DNA of 64,000 nt from Fibrisoma montanum. Its GTDB lineage: Bacteria > Bacteroidota > Bacteroidia > Cytophagales > Spirosomataceae. The notes under the pieces were generated by a model that saw nothing but the letters and a program-made list of their open reading frames with translations, was not told where the DNA came from and ran no database searches. Below, piece by piece: positions 36,763 to 45,652 of the stretch (position 1 is the first letter of the stretch; each line of letters opens with the position of its first letter). The stretch lies in the NCBI RefSeq assembly GCF_003583365.1, contig NZ_QXED01000002.1, positions 930,001 through 994,000 on the forward strand. Direction: 5' to 3'. A program made the translations under genes and the position numbers.

Positions 36763-37905
36763 TCAGCGAAGCGGGCGGAAAAAGGCCCTTAGTTCGTCGG
36801 CAAGCCGTTCGGGTTCTTCCAGGGCGGCAAAGTGGCCACCTTTGGGCGGTTCCGACCAGTATTGCAGGTTATAAAACCGTTCGGCAAACTGGCGGGGAGC
36901 CGGAACAATATCTTTCGGGAAAATCGATAGTCCGGTCGGAACGTCTATTCTGGGCAACTCGATCTCATTCGCTTGCGGTTCTTCCTCATCCCAGTACGGA
37001 ATAAACGAGGACTGAATGGTGCCGGTGGTCCAGTAGATGAGAATATTCGACAGCAGGTCGTCTTTCGTAAAGCTGTTTTCAAGATTCCCGTTGCAGTCGC
37101 TCCAGGCATAGAATTTTTCGATGATCCAGCTGGCCAGCCCAACGGGGGAGTCAGTCAGGCCGTAGGCGAGAGTTTGTGGTTTTGTGGCCTGAAGCATTGC
37201 ATAAGCCCCTTCCTGCATCTGCCACTGCTGACCGTCCCGAAGGTAATTCCTTTCCGGCTCCGACAGCGTATCGGGGTTTGTGGCAAAGAGCCGCCAATAG
37301 GGTACGTCGGTCATGTGGATACCGATCAGCGACTCAGGATGGAGCATACCCAGCGCTTCCGTGACTCCACTCCCGACGTCGCCCCCATGGGCCGCATAAC
37401 GCTCATAGCCCAGTGTTCGGGTCATGAGCGTATGCAGTACGTTTGCGGTCCATTGGTTGTACGCGCCGGTCTTCTGAATTTTTTCCGAAAAGCCATAGCC
37501 GGGTAAACTGGGCAAAATCACGTCGAAGGTGTCCTCCGCCTTGCCCCCGTGGGAGACCGGGTCGGTCAGCAACGGGATGAGTTTGACGAAGCGGTAGAAC
37601 GAATCGGGCCAGCCGTGGCTCAGCAGCAACGGCATCGGCTTGCCTCCCTTGCCGCGTTCATGAATGACGTGCAGGCCATAACCGTCTAGGTTCGTTCGGT
37701 AGTGGGCGAACTGGTTCAGCACCTGTTCCTGTTTCCGCCAGTCGAAACGGGTTTGCCAGTACGTAACAAGTTGCCGCAGGTAGGCCGGATCGGTGCCGGA
37801 TTGCCAGCCAGCGTCGGTGGTTTCGTCGGGCCAGCGGGTGTTAGCCAGCCGGGTTTGCAAGTCGTCGAGTACCGCCTGAGCAACGTTGATTTGATAGGGC
37901 TCCAT
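36763..37905 (-). CDS. Epoxide hydrolase (alpha/beta hydrolase with EHN domain)
   Basis: Hydrolyses epoxides to diols. The N-terminal EHN domain is clear (MEPYQINVAQAVLDDLQTRL, RWPDE), followed by the alpha/beta core: oxyanion motif HGWPDSFYRF, PSLPGYGFSEK, nucleophile Asp in AAHGGDVGSGVTEAL and the catalytic His in KGGHFAALEEPERLAD. At 380 residues it is of normal size for the plant/juvenile-hormone-like bacterial group. It ends the short group with the GH43 gene, 12 bases downstream of it on the same strand. Substrate unknown. Confidence 0.88.
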   Translation of the reverse strand: MEPYQINVAQAVLDDLQTRLANTRWPDETTDAGWQSGTDPAYLRQLVTYWQTRFDWRKQEQVLNQFAHYRTNLDGYGLHVIHERGKGGKPMPLLLSHGWPDSFYRFVKLIPLLTDPVSHGGKAEDTFDVILPSLPGYGFSEKIQKTGAYNQWTANVLHTLMTRTLGYERYAAHGGDVGSGVTEALGMLHPESLIGIHMTDVPYWRLFATNPDTLSEPERNYLRDGQQWQMQEGAYAMLQATKPQTLAYGLTDSPVGLASWIIEKFYAWSDCNGNLENSFTKDDLLSNILIYWTTGTIQSSFIPYWDEEEPQANEIELPRIDVPTGLSIFPKDIVPAPRQFAERFYNLQYWSEPPKGGHFAALEEPERLADELRAFFRPLR

Positions 37906-37917
37906 AACGTAATGCGG

Positions 37918-38826
37918 TTATCGGATGGTCTGAACGCCCTCTGAGGTCATCACGACCCGTTTCAGCGTACCGTCGGGGAAATAATACAGGTAATCAATGC
38001 AGATCGAGCGACGATGGCTGCCGCCGTTTGGCAACCCGCCGTTGTGGTAGAAAAAATACGACTGGCCTTTGTACTCAACAATGGCCGGGCGGTTGGTTTC
38101 GCAGTTGCCCGCCAGTTCGTTCAGGATACCCTTGAATGTCCAGGGACCATCGATGTGGCGGCTCATGGCGTAGGCAACCTTTTCCGGCATCTGATAGCCG
38201 TAGCACAGGTAGTACCAGTCGTCCCGTTTGTGGATGTGTGCCCCTTCCGAGAAGTCGGGGAGATCAATCGTCCGGATCGGGCCGGCCAGGCTGGTCATGG
38301 AGTCGGCCAGCCTGGCGTAATAGCATCGGGCGTTGCCCCAGATCAGATACGCCTGCCCATCGTCGTCAACCAGCACGGTGGGGTCGAGGTTGTCTTTTTC
38401 GCCGACCGGATTGGTAAGCCTATCGGGCGCAATCAGGGCTTTCCCCAAAGCATCCCGAAACGGGCCCGTTGGCGTATCGGCTACGGCCACGCCGATTGCT
38501 TTACCCGGCATACCAGCGTGCGTAACGGCGGCATACCAGTAGAAAATACCGTTTCGCTCGATGACCTTCGATGCGTAGGCGTCGCCACTCGCCCAGGCAA
38601 AGTCGCGGGCCCGCAGCGGTACCGGATGTTCCGTCCAGGTGGCCAGGTCTGTGGAGGAAAAACATCGCCAGTCGTTCATAACGTAATCGTCCACGTCGGC
38701 GGGCGGTTCATCGTGGCCGGTGTAGAGATAAACCGTGTCGTTATGCACCAGAACGGTTGGATCGCTCGTGTACAGATGGCGAATAATGGGATTGCCGGTT
38801 GTCAGAGCTGTCTGTTGATGGGTCAT
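37918..38826 (-). CDS. Glycoside hydrolase family 43
   Basis: Five-bladed beta-propeller glycosidase, family of xylosidases and arabinofuranosidases. All three catalytic acids are in view: Asp in SDPTVLVHNDTVYLYTG, Asp in NLDPTVLVDDDGQAYLIWGN and Glu in SEGAHIHKRDDWYYLCYG. At 302 residues it is a single-domain form. No signal peptide is visible, so it would act inside the cell on imported oligosaccharide or be exported by another route. Followed by the epoxide hydrolase gene in a probable operon. Confidence 0.9.
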   Translation of the reverse strand: MTHQQTALTTGNPIIRHLYTSDPTVLVHNDTVYLYTGHDEPPADVDDYVMNDWRCFSSTDLATWTEHPVPLRARDFAWASGDAYASKVIERNGIFYWYAAVTHAGMPGKAIGVAVADTPTGPFRDALGKALIAPDRLTNPVGEKDNLDPTVLVDDDGQAYLIWGNARCYYARLADSMTSLAGPIRTIDLPDFSEGAHIHKRDDWYYLCYGYQMPEKVAYAMSRHIDGPWTFKGILNELAGNCETNRPAIVEYKGQSYFFYHNGGLPNGGSHRRSICIDYLYYFPDGTLKRVVMTSEGVQTIR

Positions 38827-39145
38827 GTGTTGTCAGGTTGTACGTGTTCACTGACTCGAACCGTGGTAAAGCTAAACGGGTAGGCTACTGAAACGCCACC
38901 AGGTTCTGTGTGCGCCGTTTCGCAGGGCTTATTTTTCCGTCTGCTTTTCAGCATAACGGTCCTGTCTCATAAGGGTTATGTTAATTTTAGGGCGCGGGAT
39001 TGGAAGCTCGACTTGCCGGGTAACAGACGTAGCCTCACTCAGCAACTGGTCCGTGTTTGTTATAAACCGGTCGTAACAACCAATCGCAGTATATCATTAT
39101 CCAGCTACCTTTGGTGTAGTTAATTTCCTAACCCTATAATTCAGC
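38827..39145. other. Divergent intergenic region
   Basis: 319 bases between the minus-strand GH43 gene and the plus-strand DUF1080 gene. A TACCTTTG box at 39106-39113 fits the -7 element of a plus-strand promoter, 33 bases before the DUF1080 start; a matching -33 element is not evident. No gene, repeat or RNA is visible in the rest. Confidence 0.5.
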
Positions 39146-40051
39146 ATGAACGGTTTATCTTCATTTATCACTGGTCTGGTACTGGTTTGCGTCCTTGTAA
39201 CGACATCACTGGCGCAGAAACCGGCCGACCGGCGCGATTGGATTCAACTCTTCAACGGCAAAGACCTGACCGGCTGGGACATCAAAATTACCGGGCAGCC
39301 CCTCAACGATAATTATAAAAACACCTTCCGGGTCGAAGACGGGATCCTCCGCATTGCGTACGACCAGTACCAAACTTTCGATGGGAAGTACGGTCATCTG
39401 TATTATAACAAGCCCTTTTCGCACTACATCGTGCGGTTCACGTACCGGTTCGTGGGGAATCAGACGCCCGGCGGAGCCGCCTGGAACGTCCGCAACAGCG
39501 GGGTTATGGTTCACTCGCAGTCGGCAAAGAGCCTGTCGATGAAGCAGGACTTTCCGGTGTCGCTGGAGATTCAACTACTGGGCGGGCTGAACAAAGGCGA
39601 GCGGCACACGGCCAATCTCTGCACCCCCGGTACGCAGGTATACATGAACGGCAAACTGAACCCCGCACACTGCATCGATTCGAGATCGAAAACCTACGAC
39701 GGCGATCAGTGGGTAACGGCCGAAGCCATCGTGCTGGGCGATTCAGTCATTCATCACCTGGTCGAGGGCGATACCGTGCTGACTTACCAGCGCCCGGAAG
39801 TCAGCAGCTACTTTGTCAGCAATGACTACAACTGGCAGGCCGCGGGCGTCGACAATGCGAATGAGTGGATCAGCCGCGCCAACAAACCACTTGTGGAAGG
39901 GTACATTGCCCTGCAGGCCGAGAGCCACCCGATCGACTTTCGCAACGTAGAGGTGCTGAACCTGAAAGGGTGCATGGACCCGAAAGCGCTGAACTACAAA
40001 TCCTATTACGTAAAAGCAGATAACACCCAGTGCCGGTATGGAACGAAGTGA
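39146..40051 (+). CDS. Secreted DUF1080 (3-keto-disaccharide hydrolase-like) protein
   Basis: A 301-residue exported protein. A signal peptide (LVLVCVLVTTSLAQ) is followed by the DUF1080 concanavalin-like domain with the diagnostic WIQLFNGKDLTGWDIK and later YIALQAESHPIDFRNVEVLNL. DUF1080 members hydrolyse 3-keto-glycosides in Bacteroidota; the C-terminal KGCMDPKALNYKSYYV stretch resembles the short repeats found in surface proteins of the phylum. The stop overlaps the next gene by 14 bases. Confidence 0.87.
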   Translation: MNGLSSFITGLVLVCVLVTTSLAQKPADRRDWIQLFNGKDLTGWDIKITGQPLNDNYKNTFRVEDGILRIAYDQYQTFDGKYGHLYYNKPFSHYIVRFTYRFVGNQTPGGAAWNVRNSGVMVHSQSAKSLSMKQDFPVSLEIQLLGGLNKGERHTANLCTPGTQVYMNGKLNPAHCIDSRSKTYDGDQWVTAEAIVLGDSVIHHLVEGDTVLTYQRPEVSSYFVSNDYNWQAAGVDNANEWISRANKPLVEGYIALQAESHPIDFRNVEVLNLKGCMDPKALNYKSYYVKADNTQCRYGTK

Positions 40052-41252
40052 GCCGGTCGCTATCAGGCCGGGAGCCGTAGCAAACCGAATAACCGCCATT
40101 GACGTAACGCGGGGTCTCGTTATGGTCATCATGGCGCTGGACCACGTACGCGATTTACTCCACACGGCTGCGCTGACGCAGAGCCCTACGGATCTGGCAA
40201 CGACCACGCCGGCCATTTTTCTAACCCGCTGGATCACGCACCTGTGCGCCCCTACGTTCGTGTTTCTGTCGGGTATGTCGGCCTATCTGTCATTGCAGAA
40301 ACAGCGCACAGCCGGTCCGCCGGCCTGGTCGGCCCGCCGGTTTCTGCTGCAGCGGGGACTGGTGCTGATTCTGCTGGAGCTGACCATTATCAATTTCGCT
40401 TTCTGGTTCGATCTGCAATTCCGGACCATCATGCTGCAGGTGATTTATGCCATCGGTGGTGGATTCGTCCTACTGGCGTTCCTGTCCCGGTGGCCCGCCC
40501 GCTGGCTGGGGATCATCGGGCTGGTTATCATCTTCGGCTATGATCTGCTGCTGCTGATACCACCTTTCAGCGACCAGACCGCCCGTTTGATCTGGTCGCT
40601 GTTCTTCAGGACGGAGTTGTTCAACATCAGCCCACAGTTCATTTTGCTGGTGGGGTATCCGCTGATTCCGTGGCTGGGGATTCTGCTGGTGGGGTATGCC
40701 TGCGGGCCGTTGATGGTACGACCGGCCGGTTTCCGCAAACAGACGATGCTGCGGATCGGGCTGGGGGCAGTGGCCTTTTTCGTGGTGCTCCGGCTGATCA
40801 ACGTCTACGGCGATGCGGCTCCCTGGGCGGTTCAGAAAGACGGCCTGTTTACGGTGCTTTCGTTTCTCAACGTCAGCAAATACCCGCCCTCACTGCAATA
40901 CACCCTGCTCCTGGTTGGCCTTGGTCTGCTCATTCTGGCCGTGGCGGAGGGTGCTGACAACGGATTGACGCGGGTGCTGACGGTCTACGGCAAAGTGCCG
41001 ATGTTTTACTACATCCTGCACTGGTACCTTGTTCACCTGTCGATGATTGCGATGTCACTGCTCCAGGGGTATTCGTTCGCCGACATCCCCGCCGGGCCGT
41101 TGAACTTCGGTCGGCCCGACGGAGCCGGCGTATCACTGCCGGTAGTCTATCTGGTGTGGATTACGTTGGTGGCCGCGTTGTATCCGCTCTGCCGCTGGTA
41201 TGGTCGCTACAAAGCCGCCCACCCCGAAAACGGATGGCTGCGGTACATTTGA
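40038..41252 (+). CDS. DUF1624/HGSNAT-like membrane acyltransferase
   Basis: A 404-residue protein with ten or more helices. The opening AIDVTRGLVMVIMALDHVRD is the signature of the DUF1624 / heparan-alpha-glucosaminide N-acetyltransferase group, with the conserved Asp and His, followed by LCAPTFVFLSGMSAYLSL. It would transfer acetyl groups across the membrane to a sugar; substrate unknown. Its start lies inside the end of the DUF1080 gene, which implies coupled translation. Confidence 0.83.
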   Translation: MERSEPVAIRPGAVANRITAIDVTRGLVMVIMALDHVRDLLHTAALTQSPTDLATTTPAIFLTRWITHLCAPTFVFLSGMSAYLSLQKQRTAGPPAWSARRFLLQRGLVLILLELTIINFAFWFDLQFRTIMLQVIYAIGGGFVLLAFLSRWPARWLGIIGLVIIFGYDLLLLIPPFSDQTARLIWSLFFRTELFNISPQFILLVGYPLIPWLGILLVGYACGPLMVRPAGFRKQTMLRIGLGAVAFFVVLRLINVYGDAAPWAVQKDGLFTVLSFLNVSKYPPSLQYTLLLVGLGLLILAVAEGADNGLTRVLTVYGKVPMFYYILHWYLVHLSMIAMSLLQGYSFADIPAGPLNFGRPDGAGVSLPVVYLVWITLVAALYPLCRWYGRYKAAHPENGWLRYI

Positions 41253-41255
41253 TGA

Positions 41256-41708
41256 CTACTCTTTAAAACACACGTACGTTTCAACGACCTGATCGCCGTT
41301 GAAGTCCTGATACTTCAGCAGAAATGTCTGGGTATCGATAAATTCTAGTGATTGCGATAATACTCCAGGTGGCGGACCAAAACCTGAATTATAGCGACTC
41401 TGAAAAACCGTTACGGTACCGTTTTCACAGCGGTGCGAGCCGCCTAGTGGCCCTCCGGGACAGGACGTACTCGTGGTAACCTGACCACCTAACCGACCGG
41501 TCTGGAACAGAAATCGGTTGTCTTTTTCGCAGGGTAGAATCGCTTCCTGGTTGTTGCGAAGTTTACTGACGAGCCGCCAGGTAAGGCAGCGGCTGACGCG
41601 GGCGTGGTACTCATCGCAGGTGATCTGTTGGGCAGGACGATGGTCTTCGCAGGCGAGCAGCATCGTCCACAGCACGACGGTGCCGACGGAGGTAAATAAA
41701 CGTTTCAT
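41256..41708 (-). CDS. Putative lipoprotein of unknown function
   Basis: A 150-residue protein with a lipoprotein signal (MKRLFTSVGTVVLWTMLLAC, Cys20). The mature part has seven cysteines and a pattern of small beta strands, e.g. SRCLTWRLVSKLRNNQEA and FIDTQTFLLKYQDFNGDQV. I do not recognise the family. Convergent with the acyltransferase gene with 3 bases between the stops. Confidence 0.65.
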   Translation of the reverse strand: MKRLFTSVGTVVLWTMLLACEDHRPAQQITCDEYHARVSRCLTWRLVSKLRNNQEAILPCEKDNRFLFQTGRLGGQVTTSTSCPGGPLGGSHRCENGTVTVFQSRYNSGFGPPPGVLSQSLEFIDTQTFLLKYQDFNGDQVVETYVCFKE

Positions 41709-41849
41709 GATGTGGTTTTGATGTCGTTTGACTTTGCACTATAATTCGGACTGGTACCGGAATCTAATCGGCCGTTTAATAAATGTAAATAGCTGATTAT
41801 CTGCACATATATAATTTGTATTAAACGTGACTGGCGATTGTAGAAAGGA

Positions 41850-42233
41850 ATGGGAAACCGCGATAGTCTAAGCAACGGACAGCGGTTGGTAACCGCTGGG
41901 TTGGGGGGCGTACTGGCGGGTCTGGGCGTTGCGTACGTCGTTGCGCCGGAATTGATTGAACAGTTGTACGGCGTCGATGTGGCGGAGCAGGGAAACTACA
42001 GTTTGCATTATGCTATTGGCGTGCGGGATGTATGCTACGGTCTGGTATTGCTGGCGCTAACGGGTACGCAGCAACGTCGGGCACTCGTTCTGGTCGTTGG
42101 TCTTGGCCTGCTCCTGCCGCTGGGCGACGCGTGCATTGTCGTGTTCGGGCAGGGAGCCGCCCTGGTCAGGGCACTGCCGCATCTGGCCGGAGTTGTCACG
42201 CTGGGGGGCGTAGCTGCGTATTTGAAGAAATAA
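41850..42233 (+). CDS. Small membrane protein, DUF4267-like
   Basis: A 127-residue protein with four hydrophobic helices (AGLGGVLAGLGVAYVVAPEL, YAIGVRDVCYGLVLLALTG, ALVLVVGLGLLLPLGDACIV, HLAGVVTLGGVAAYL). The GVRDxxxGL motif is typical of the DUF4267 family, whose role is unknown. Separate promoter likely in the 141-base divergent region upstream. Confidence 0.65.
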   Translation: MGNRDSLSNGQRLVTAGLGGVLAGLGVAYVVAPELIEQLYGVDVAEQGNYSLHYAIGVRDVCYGLVLLALTGTQQRRALVLVVGLGLLLPLGDACIVVFGQGAALVRALPHLAGVVTLGGVAAYLKK

Positions 42234-42294
42234 CCTGGGTCAATAGAATAGTGCCTAAATCAATAGATCCTACCATTTTTTCAACCATCCACGT

Positions 42295-43146
42295 ATGAGC
42301 AAAAAACTAGGTGTTTTCATTATTCACGGCATGGGCGATCCGGACCCGAATTATGCCGATGGGCTTATTAAACAGGTAAGCAAACGACTGGGAACGGCGG
42401 AGCAGGAGGTCGAATTTGAAGTGTGCTACTGGGCACCTATCCTGCAGGATCAACAGAACGTGACCTGGCGGAGATTACTGCAAAGCAACACCATGCAGGC
42501 CAAATCGTTTCGCAAGTGGATCGTGAGCGCCCTCGGCGATCCGGCCAGCTACCTGTCCGGTTACTTCAAGGCCAATAAACCCGTGTACGGGGAAATTCAC
42601 GAGTGCGTTCGGGTCAGTCTGGAACGACTCGCTACGCGGTTAGGTAAAGCCGAGGCCGATACCAAGCCGCTTATGATCCTGGCTCATTCGCTGGGGAGCG
42701 TCATCATCAGCAATTACATCTGGGACCAGCACTACAACAAAAAGGAGAAGAACGTAGGGTATGGCAAGACCCCGTTTGAACGGACCGAAACGCTGACGGC
42801 CTTCATTACGTTTGGGTCGAACATCCCCCTTTTTCTGCCGCCTGCGCCACCTATCAAGTGCATTCCATTCCCGCACGAGAAGCTGCCCGAATACCTTAAG
42901 CCCGAAGCCCGGTGGCAGAACGTATTTGATCCCGACGATGTGTTAGGCTATCCGCTGCAGCACATCTGGGACGAACCGCAGGGCACCACGATTGAAGACA
43001 TCACCATCAACGCCGGAATGTGGCCGGCTTCCGAAACGCCCTTTTCGCATACGGCGTATATCCGTGACGACGATTTCCTCGACATTGTGGAGGAACGTAT
43101 GAAGGCCATCCTGGCCGTCACCGCGCCGGTAGTAGCAGGCCGGTAA
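42295..43146 (+). CDS. Alpha/beta hydrolase-like protein
   Basis: A 283-residue protein. It starts LGVFIIHGMGDPDPNYADGL, the usual first strand and oxyanion region of lipase-like hydrolases, and the nucleophile elbow is LAHSLGSVIISNYIW (Ser in HSLGS). An acidic residue and a histidine near the end (SHTAYIRDDDFLDIV) may complete the triad. No signal peptide. Substrate unknown. Confidence 0.72.
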   Translation: MSKKLGVFIIHGMGDPDPNYADGLIKQVSKRLGTAEQEVEFEVCYWAPILQDQQNVTWRRLLQSNTMQAKSFRKWIVSALGDPASYLSGYFKANKPVYGEIHECVRVSLERLATRLGKAEADTKPLMILAHSLGSVIISNYIWDQHYNKKEKNVGYGKTPFERTETLTAFITFGSNIPLFLPPAPPIKCIPFPHEKLPEYLKPEARWQNVFDPDDVLGYPLQHIWDEPQGTTIEDITINAGMWPASETPFSHTAYIRDDDFLDIVEERMKAILAVTAPVVAGR

Positions 43147-43187
43147 ACAGCAAAAGCCGGAGATACCACCTCCGGCTTTTGCTGTTT
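43145..43187. terminator. Bidirectional terminator between the hydrolase gene and acs
   Basis: Perfect 18-bp stem (AAACAGCAAAAGCCGGAG at 43145-43162 with 43170-43187) and a 7-base loop between convergent genes. Both sides have A/T-rich outer parts, so it works for either strand; the arm includes the last two bases of the stop codon upstream. Confidence 0.88.
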
Positions 43188-43195
43188 GATCCGTC

Positions 43196-45121
43196 TTACG
43201 CCTTTGCTTCTACCAGCGCCCCGGCTTTGATCTCGTCCACGACGCCCGGGTCGAGCAGGGTGGTGGTGTCGCCCAGGTTGGCCGTATCGCCCTCGGCAAT
43301 CTTGCGCAGAATCCGGCGCATGATCTTACCCGAGCGTGTTTTGGGCAGGCCCGTTACGAACTGAATCTTGTCCGGCTTGGCAATCGGCCCGATCACCCGG
43401 CTGACCGTCGCCAGAATGTCGCGTTTGGTCAGTTCGGCGTCGTGGTCTTCGGGCATCTGCTCGGCAATCACGTAGGCATAAATGCCCTGGCCCTTGATGT
43501 CGTGCGGATAGCCTACAACGGCGCTCTCGACCACCCCGGTGTGCATATTGATCGCGTTTTCGACCTCAGCGGTGCCAATCCGGTGCCCCGATACGTTCAG
43601 CACATCATCGACGCGGCCGGTGATGCGGTAGTAGCCGTCTTCGTCGCGGAGGCAGCCGTCGCCGGTAAAGTAAAGCCCTTTGTACGTACTGAAATACGTC
43701 TGGCGGCAGCGCTCATGGTCGCCGTAGGTTGTGCGGATAATCGCCGGCCACGGGAACTTGATGCACAGGTTACCGCTGACGCCGTTGCCTTCGATCTCCT
43801 GGCCGTTTTCATCCACCAGAATCGGCTGAACGCCGGGCAGCGGGAGCGTGGCATACGTCGGCTTGGTTTTGGTGACGCCCGCGATCGGCGAAATCATGAT
43901 CCCCCCCGTTTCAGTCTGCCACCACGTATCGACAATCGGGCAGCGGTTCTTGCCGATGTGGTCGTCGTACCAGTGCCAGGCTTCTTCGTTGATCGGCTCG
44001 CCTACCGAACCGAGCACTTTCAGACTGCTCAGGTCGTGGTTTTCGACTTTTTCCAGCCCAAAACTCATCAGCGACCGGATGGCCGTCGGGGCGGTGTAAA
44101 GAATGTCAATCTTGTATTTATCCACGATGTCCCAGAAACGCCCGTTGTCCGGCCAGGTCGGTATACCTTCAAACAGTAGGGTGGTGGCACCGCAGGCCAG
44201 CGGCCCGTACACGATGTAGGAGTGGCCGGTAATCCAGCCGATGTCGGCCGTGCAGAAATGCACCTGAGGGGATGCGCCCCCGGCCGTGTCGTACTGGAAC
44301 ACGTTCTGGAAAGTGTAGGCGGTGTAGACCATGTAGCCGCCACAGGTGTGCACTACGCCCTTCGGTTTGCCGGTCGAGCCGGACGTATACAGAATGAACA
44401 GTATATCTTCGGCGTCCATTTCCTCGGCCGGGCAGTCGGCGGTGACCAGCTTCAGTTCCTGCTCCATCCAGACGTCGCGGCCTTTGATCATCGACACCGG
44501 CGTGCGGGTACGGGTCAGCACAATTACCTTCTGAACGCTCGGGCAGGCGATAAGAGCATCGTCGACGGTTTCTTTCAGGGCGATTTCCTTATTACCCCGG
44601 TAGGCACCATCGGCCGTGATCACCACCTTGCACTGGGCGTCGTTGATGCGGTCGGCGATACTCTGGGCCGAAAAGCCGCCGAATACGACCGAGTGAACCG
44701 CGCCGATGCGGGCGCAGGCCAGCACTGAAATGGCCAGTTCGGGCACCATCGGCATGTAGATACAGACGCGGTCGCCTTTCGCAACACCGTTCCGTTTCAG
44801 GACGTTGGCCATGCGGCAGACCTGATCGTGCAGCATCCGGTACGTCAGCGTGACGCCGGTTTCGTGCGGATCGTTGGGCTCCCAGATAATGGCCGGCTGA
44901 TCGCCCCGCTCGGCCAGATGGCGGTCCAGGCAGTTTTCGGTGATGTTCAGCTTACCTCCAATGAACCACTGTACGCTGGGTTCGTCGAAATTCCATTGCA
45001 GGGTTTTCTTCCAGGGCTTGCGCCAGACAAATTCCTGAGCAATCTCGGCCCAGAACCCTTCCGGGTCCTCAATGCTGTGTTGGTAAGCGGCCTGGTATTG
45101 ATCAAAGGTTCGGATTAGCAT
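43196..45121 (-). CDS. acs: Acetyl-CoA synthetase (AMP-forming)
   Basis: Activates acetate to acetyl-CoA through acetyl-AMP. The 641-residue product has the AMP-binding core YTSGSTGKPKGVVHT, the VDTWWQTETGG motif, TGDGCLRDEDGYYRITGR and the C-terminal SGKIMRRILRK, whose lysine is the usual acetylation control site. Size and motifs are normal for Acs. A promoter of the phylum type lies 28 bases upstream and a terminator follows, so it is a single-gene unit. Confidence 0.97.
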   Translation of the reverse strand: MLIRTFDQYQAAYQHSIEDPEGFWAEIAQEFVWRKPWKKTLQWNFDEPSVQWFIGGKLNITENCLDRHLAERGDQPAIIWEPNDPHETGVTLTYRMLHDQVCRMANVLKRNGVAKGDRVCIYMPMVPELAISVLACARIGAVHSVVFGGFSAQSIADRINDAQCKVVITADGAYRGNKEIALKETVDDALIACPSVQKVIVLTRTRTPVSMIKGRDVWMEQELKLVTADCPAEEMDAEDILFILYTSGSTGKPKGVVHTCGGYMVYTAYTFQNVFQYDTAGGASPQVHFCTADIGWITGHSYIVYGPLACGATTLLFEGIPTWPDNGRFWDIVDKYKIDILYTAPTAIRSLMSFGLEKVENHDLSSLKVLGSVGEPINEEAWHWYDDHIGKNRCPIVDTWWQTETGGIMISPIAGVTKTKPTYATLPLPGVQPILVDENGQEIEGNGVSGNLCIKFPWPAIIRTTYGDHERCRQTYFSTYKGLYFTGDGCLRDEDGYYRITGRVDDVLNVSGHRIGTAEVENAINMHTGVVESAVVGYPHDIKGQGIYAYVIAEQMPEDHDAELTKRDILATVSRVIGPIAKPDKIQFVTGLPKTRSGKIMRRILRKIAEGDTANLGDTTTLLDPGVVDEIKAGALVEAKA

Positions 45122-45148
45122 ACAATAAAACCAAAAGGGTTAAAGTCG

Positions 45149-45178
45149 TAAAATTAACGTTGATGCCCGCATCAGCAA
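45149..45178 (-). promoter_or_regulatory. Bacteroidota-type promoter of acs
   Basis: On the minus strand TTG (45178-45176), 19 bases, then TAATTTTA (45156-45149). This fits TTG-N19-TAnnTTTG with one change at the last base, 28 bases before the start codon. Confidence 0.5.
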
Positions 45179-45312
45179 TTGAACAATGCTATCAGAAAAG
45201 ATAAGCAGGCTATCGTACTTGCTGGTGTCGGTACGTTGGCCGGCCTTACAATAAAGTCGGCTACGTTGTCGCAAACGTAACACCGGGCGGGCGAATCGTC
45301 AACAGAAGCCGA

Positions 45313-45534
45313 TTACGCTTCGTCGGTATACTCCCCCTCGAGGGCGTATTTCCCAAACAGGATCAGTCCGCCAACCACAATCGGGACCAGTACCAGCAGC
45401 ACGACGTATCCAAACACACGGTCTTCCAGTTTATCGCTGCCGATCTTGGTCAGGCTGTCGGTGATGCGGTCGTAGCCGACATACAGACCCAGCAGAATCC
45501 AGATGACGCCAAGGTATTTTTTAAATGCATTCAT
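45313..45534 (-). CDS. Small membrane protein, DUF6814-like
   Basis: A 73-residue protein: MNAFKKYLGVIWILLGLYVG, a charged loop (DRITDSLTKIGSDKLEDR) and a second helix (FGYVVLLVLVPIVVGGLILF). It resembles a small family found next to MFS transporters of the metabolite:proton type in Bacteroidota, which I believe is DUF6814. It follows the transporter gene on the same strand; an accessory role is inferred. The ATG at 45534 is chosen; a longer frame to 45639 would consist of the inverted repeat. Confidence 0.65.
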   Translation of the reverse strand: MNAFKKYLGVIWILLGLYVGYDRITDSLTKIGSDKLEDRVFGYVVLLVLVPIVVGGLILFGKYALEGEYTDEA

Positions 45535-45568
45535 AGGGTGAAGGGGCGAAAGAGCGAATGAGTGAAAG

Positions 45569-45652
45569 AGCGAACGGGTGAATGGGTAAATGGGTTGGGT
45601 GACCGACAGGCGGGCCGGAGCGGTCGCTCGTTCACTCATTCACCCGTTCGCT
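45569..45652. repeat. Inverted repeat overlapping the end of the MFS gene
   Basis: AGCGAACGGGTGAATG at 45569-45584 is exactly complementary to 45637-45652. The right arm codes for the last residues of the MFS protein (SERVNE), and further degenerate GAGCGAATGAGTGAA units fill the space up to the next gene. It belongs to the same type of pre-start hairpins as elsewhere in the window. Confidence 0.65.
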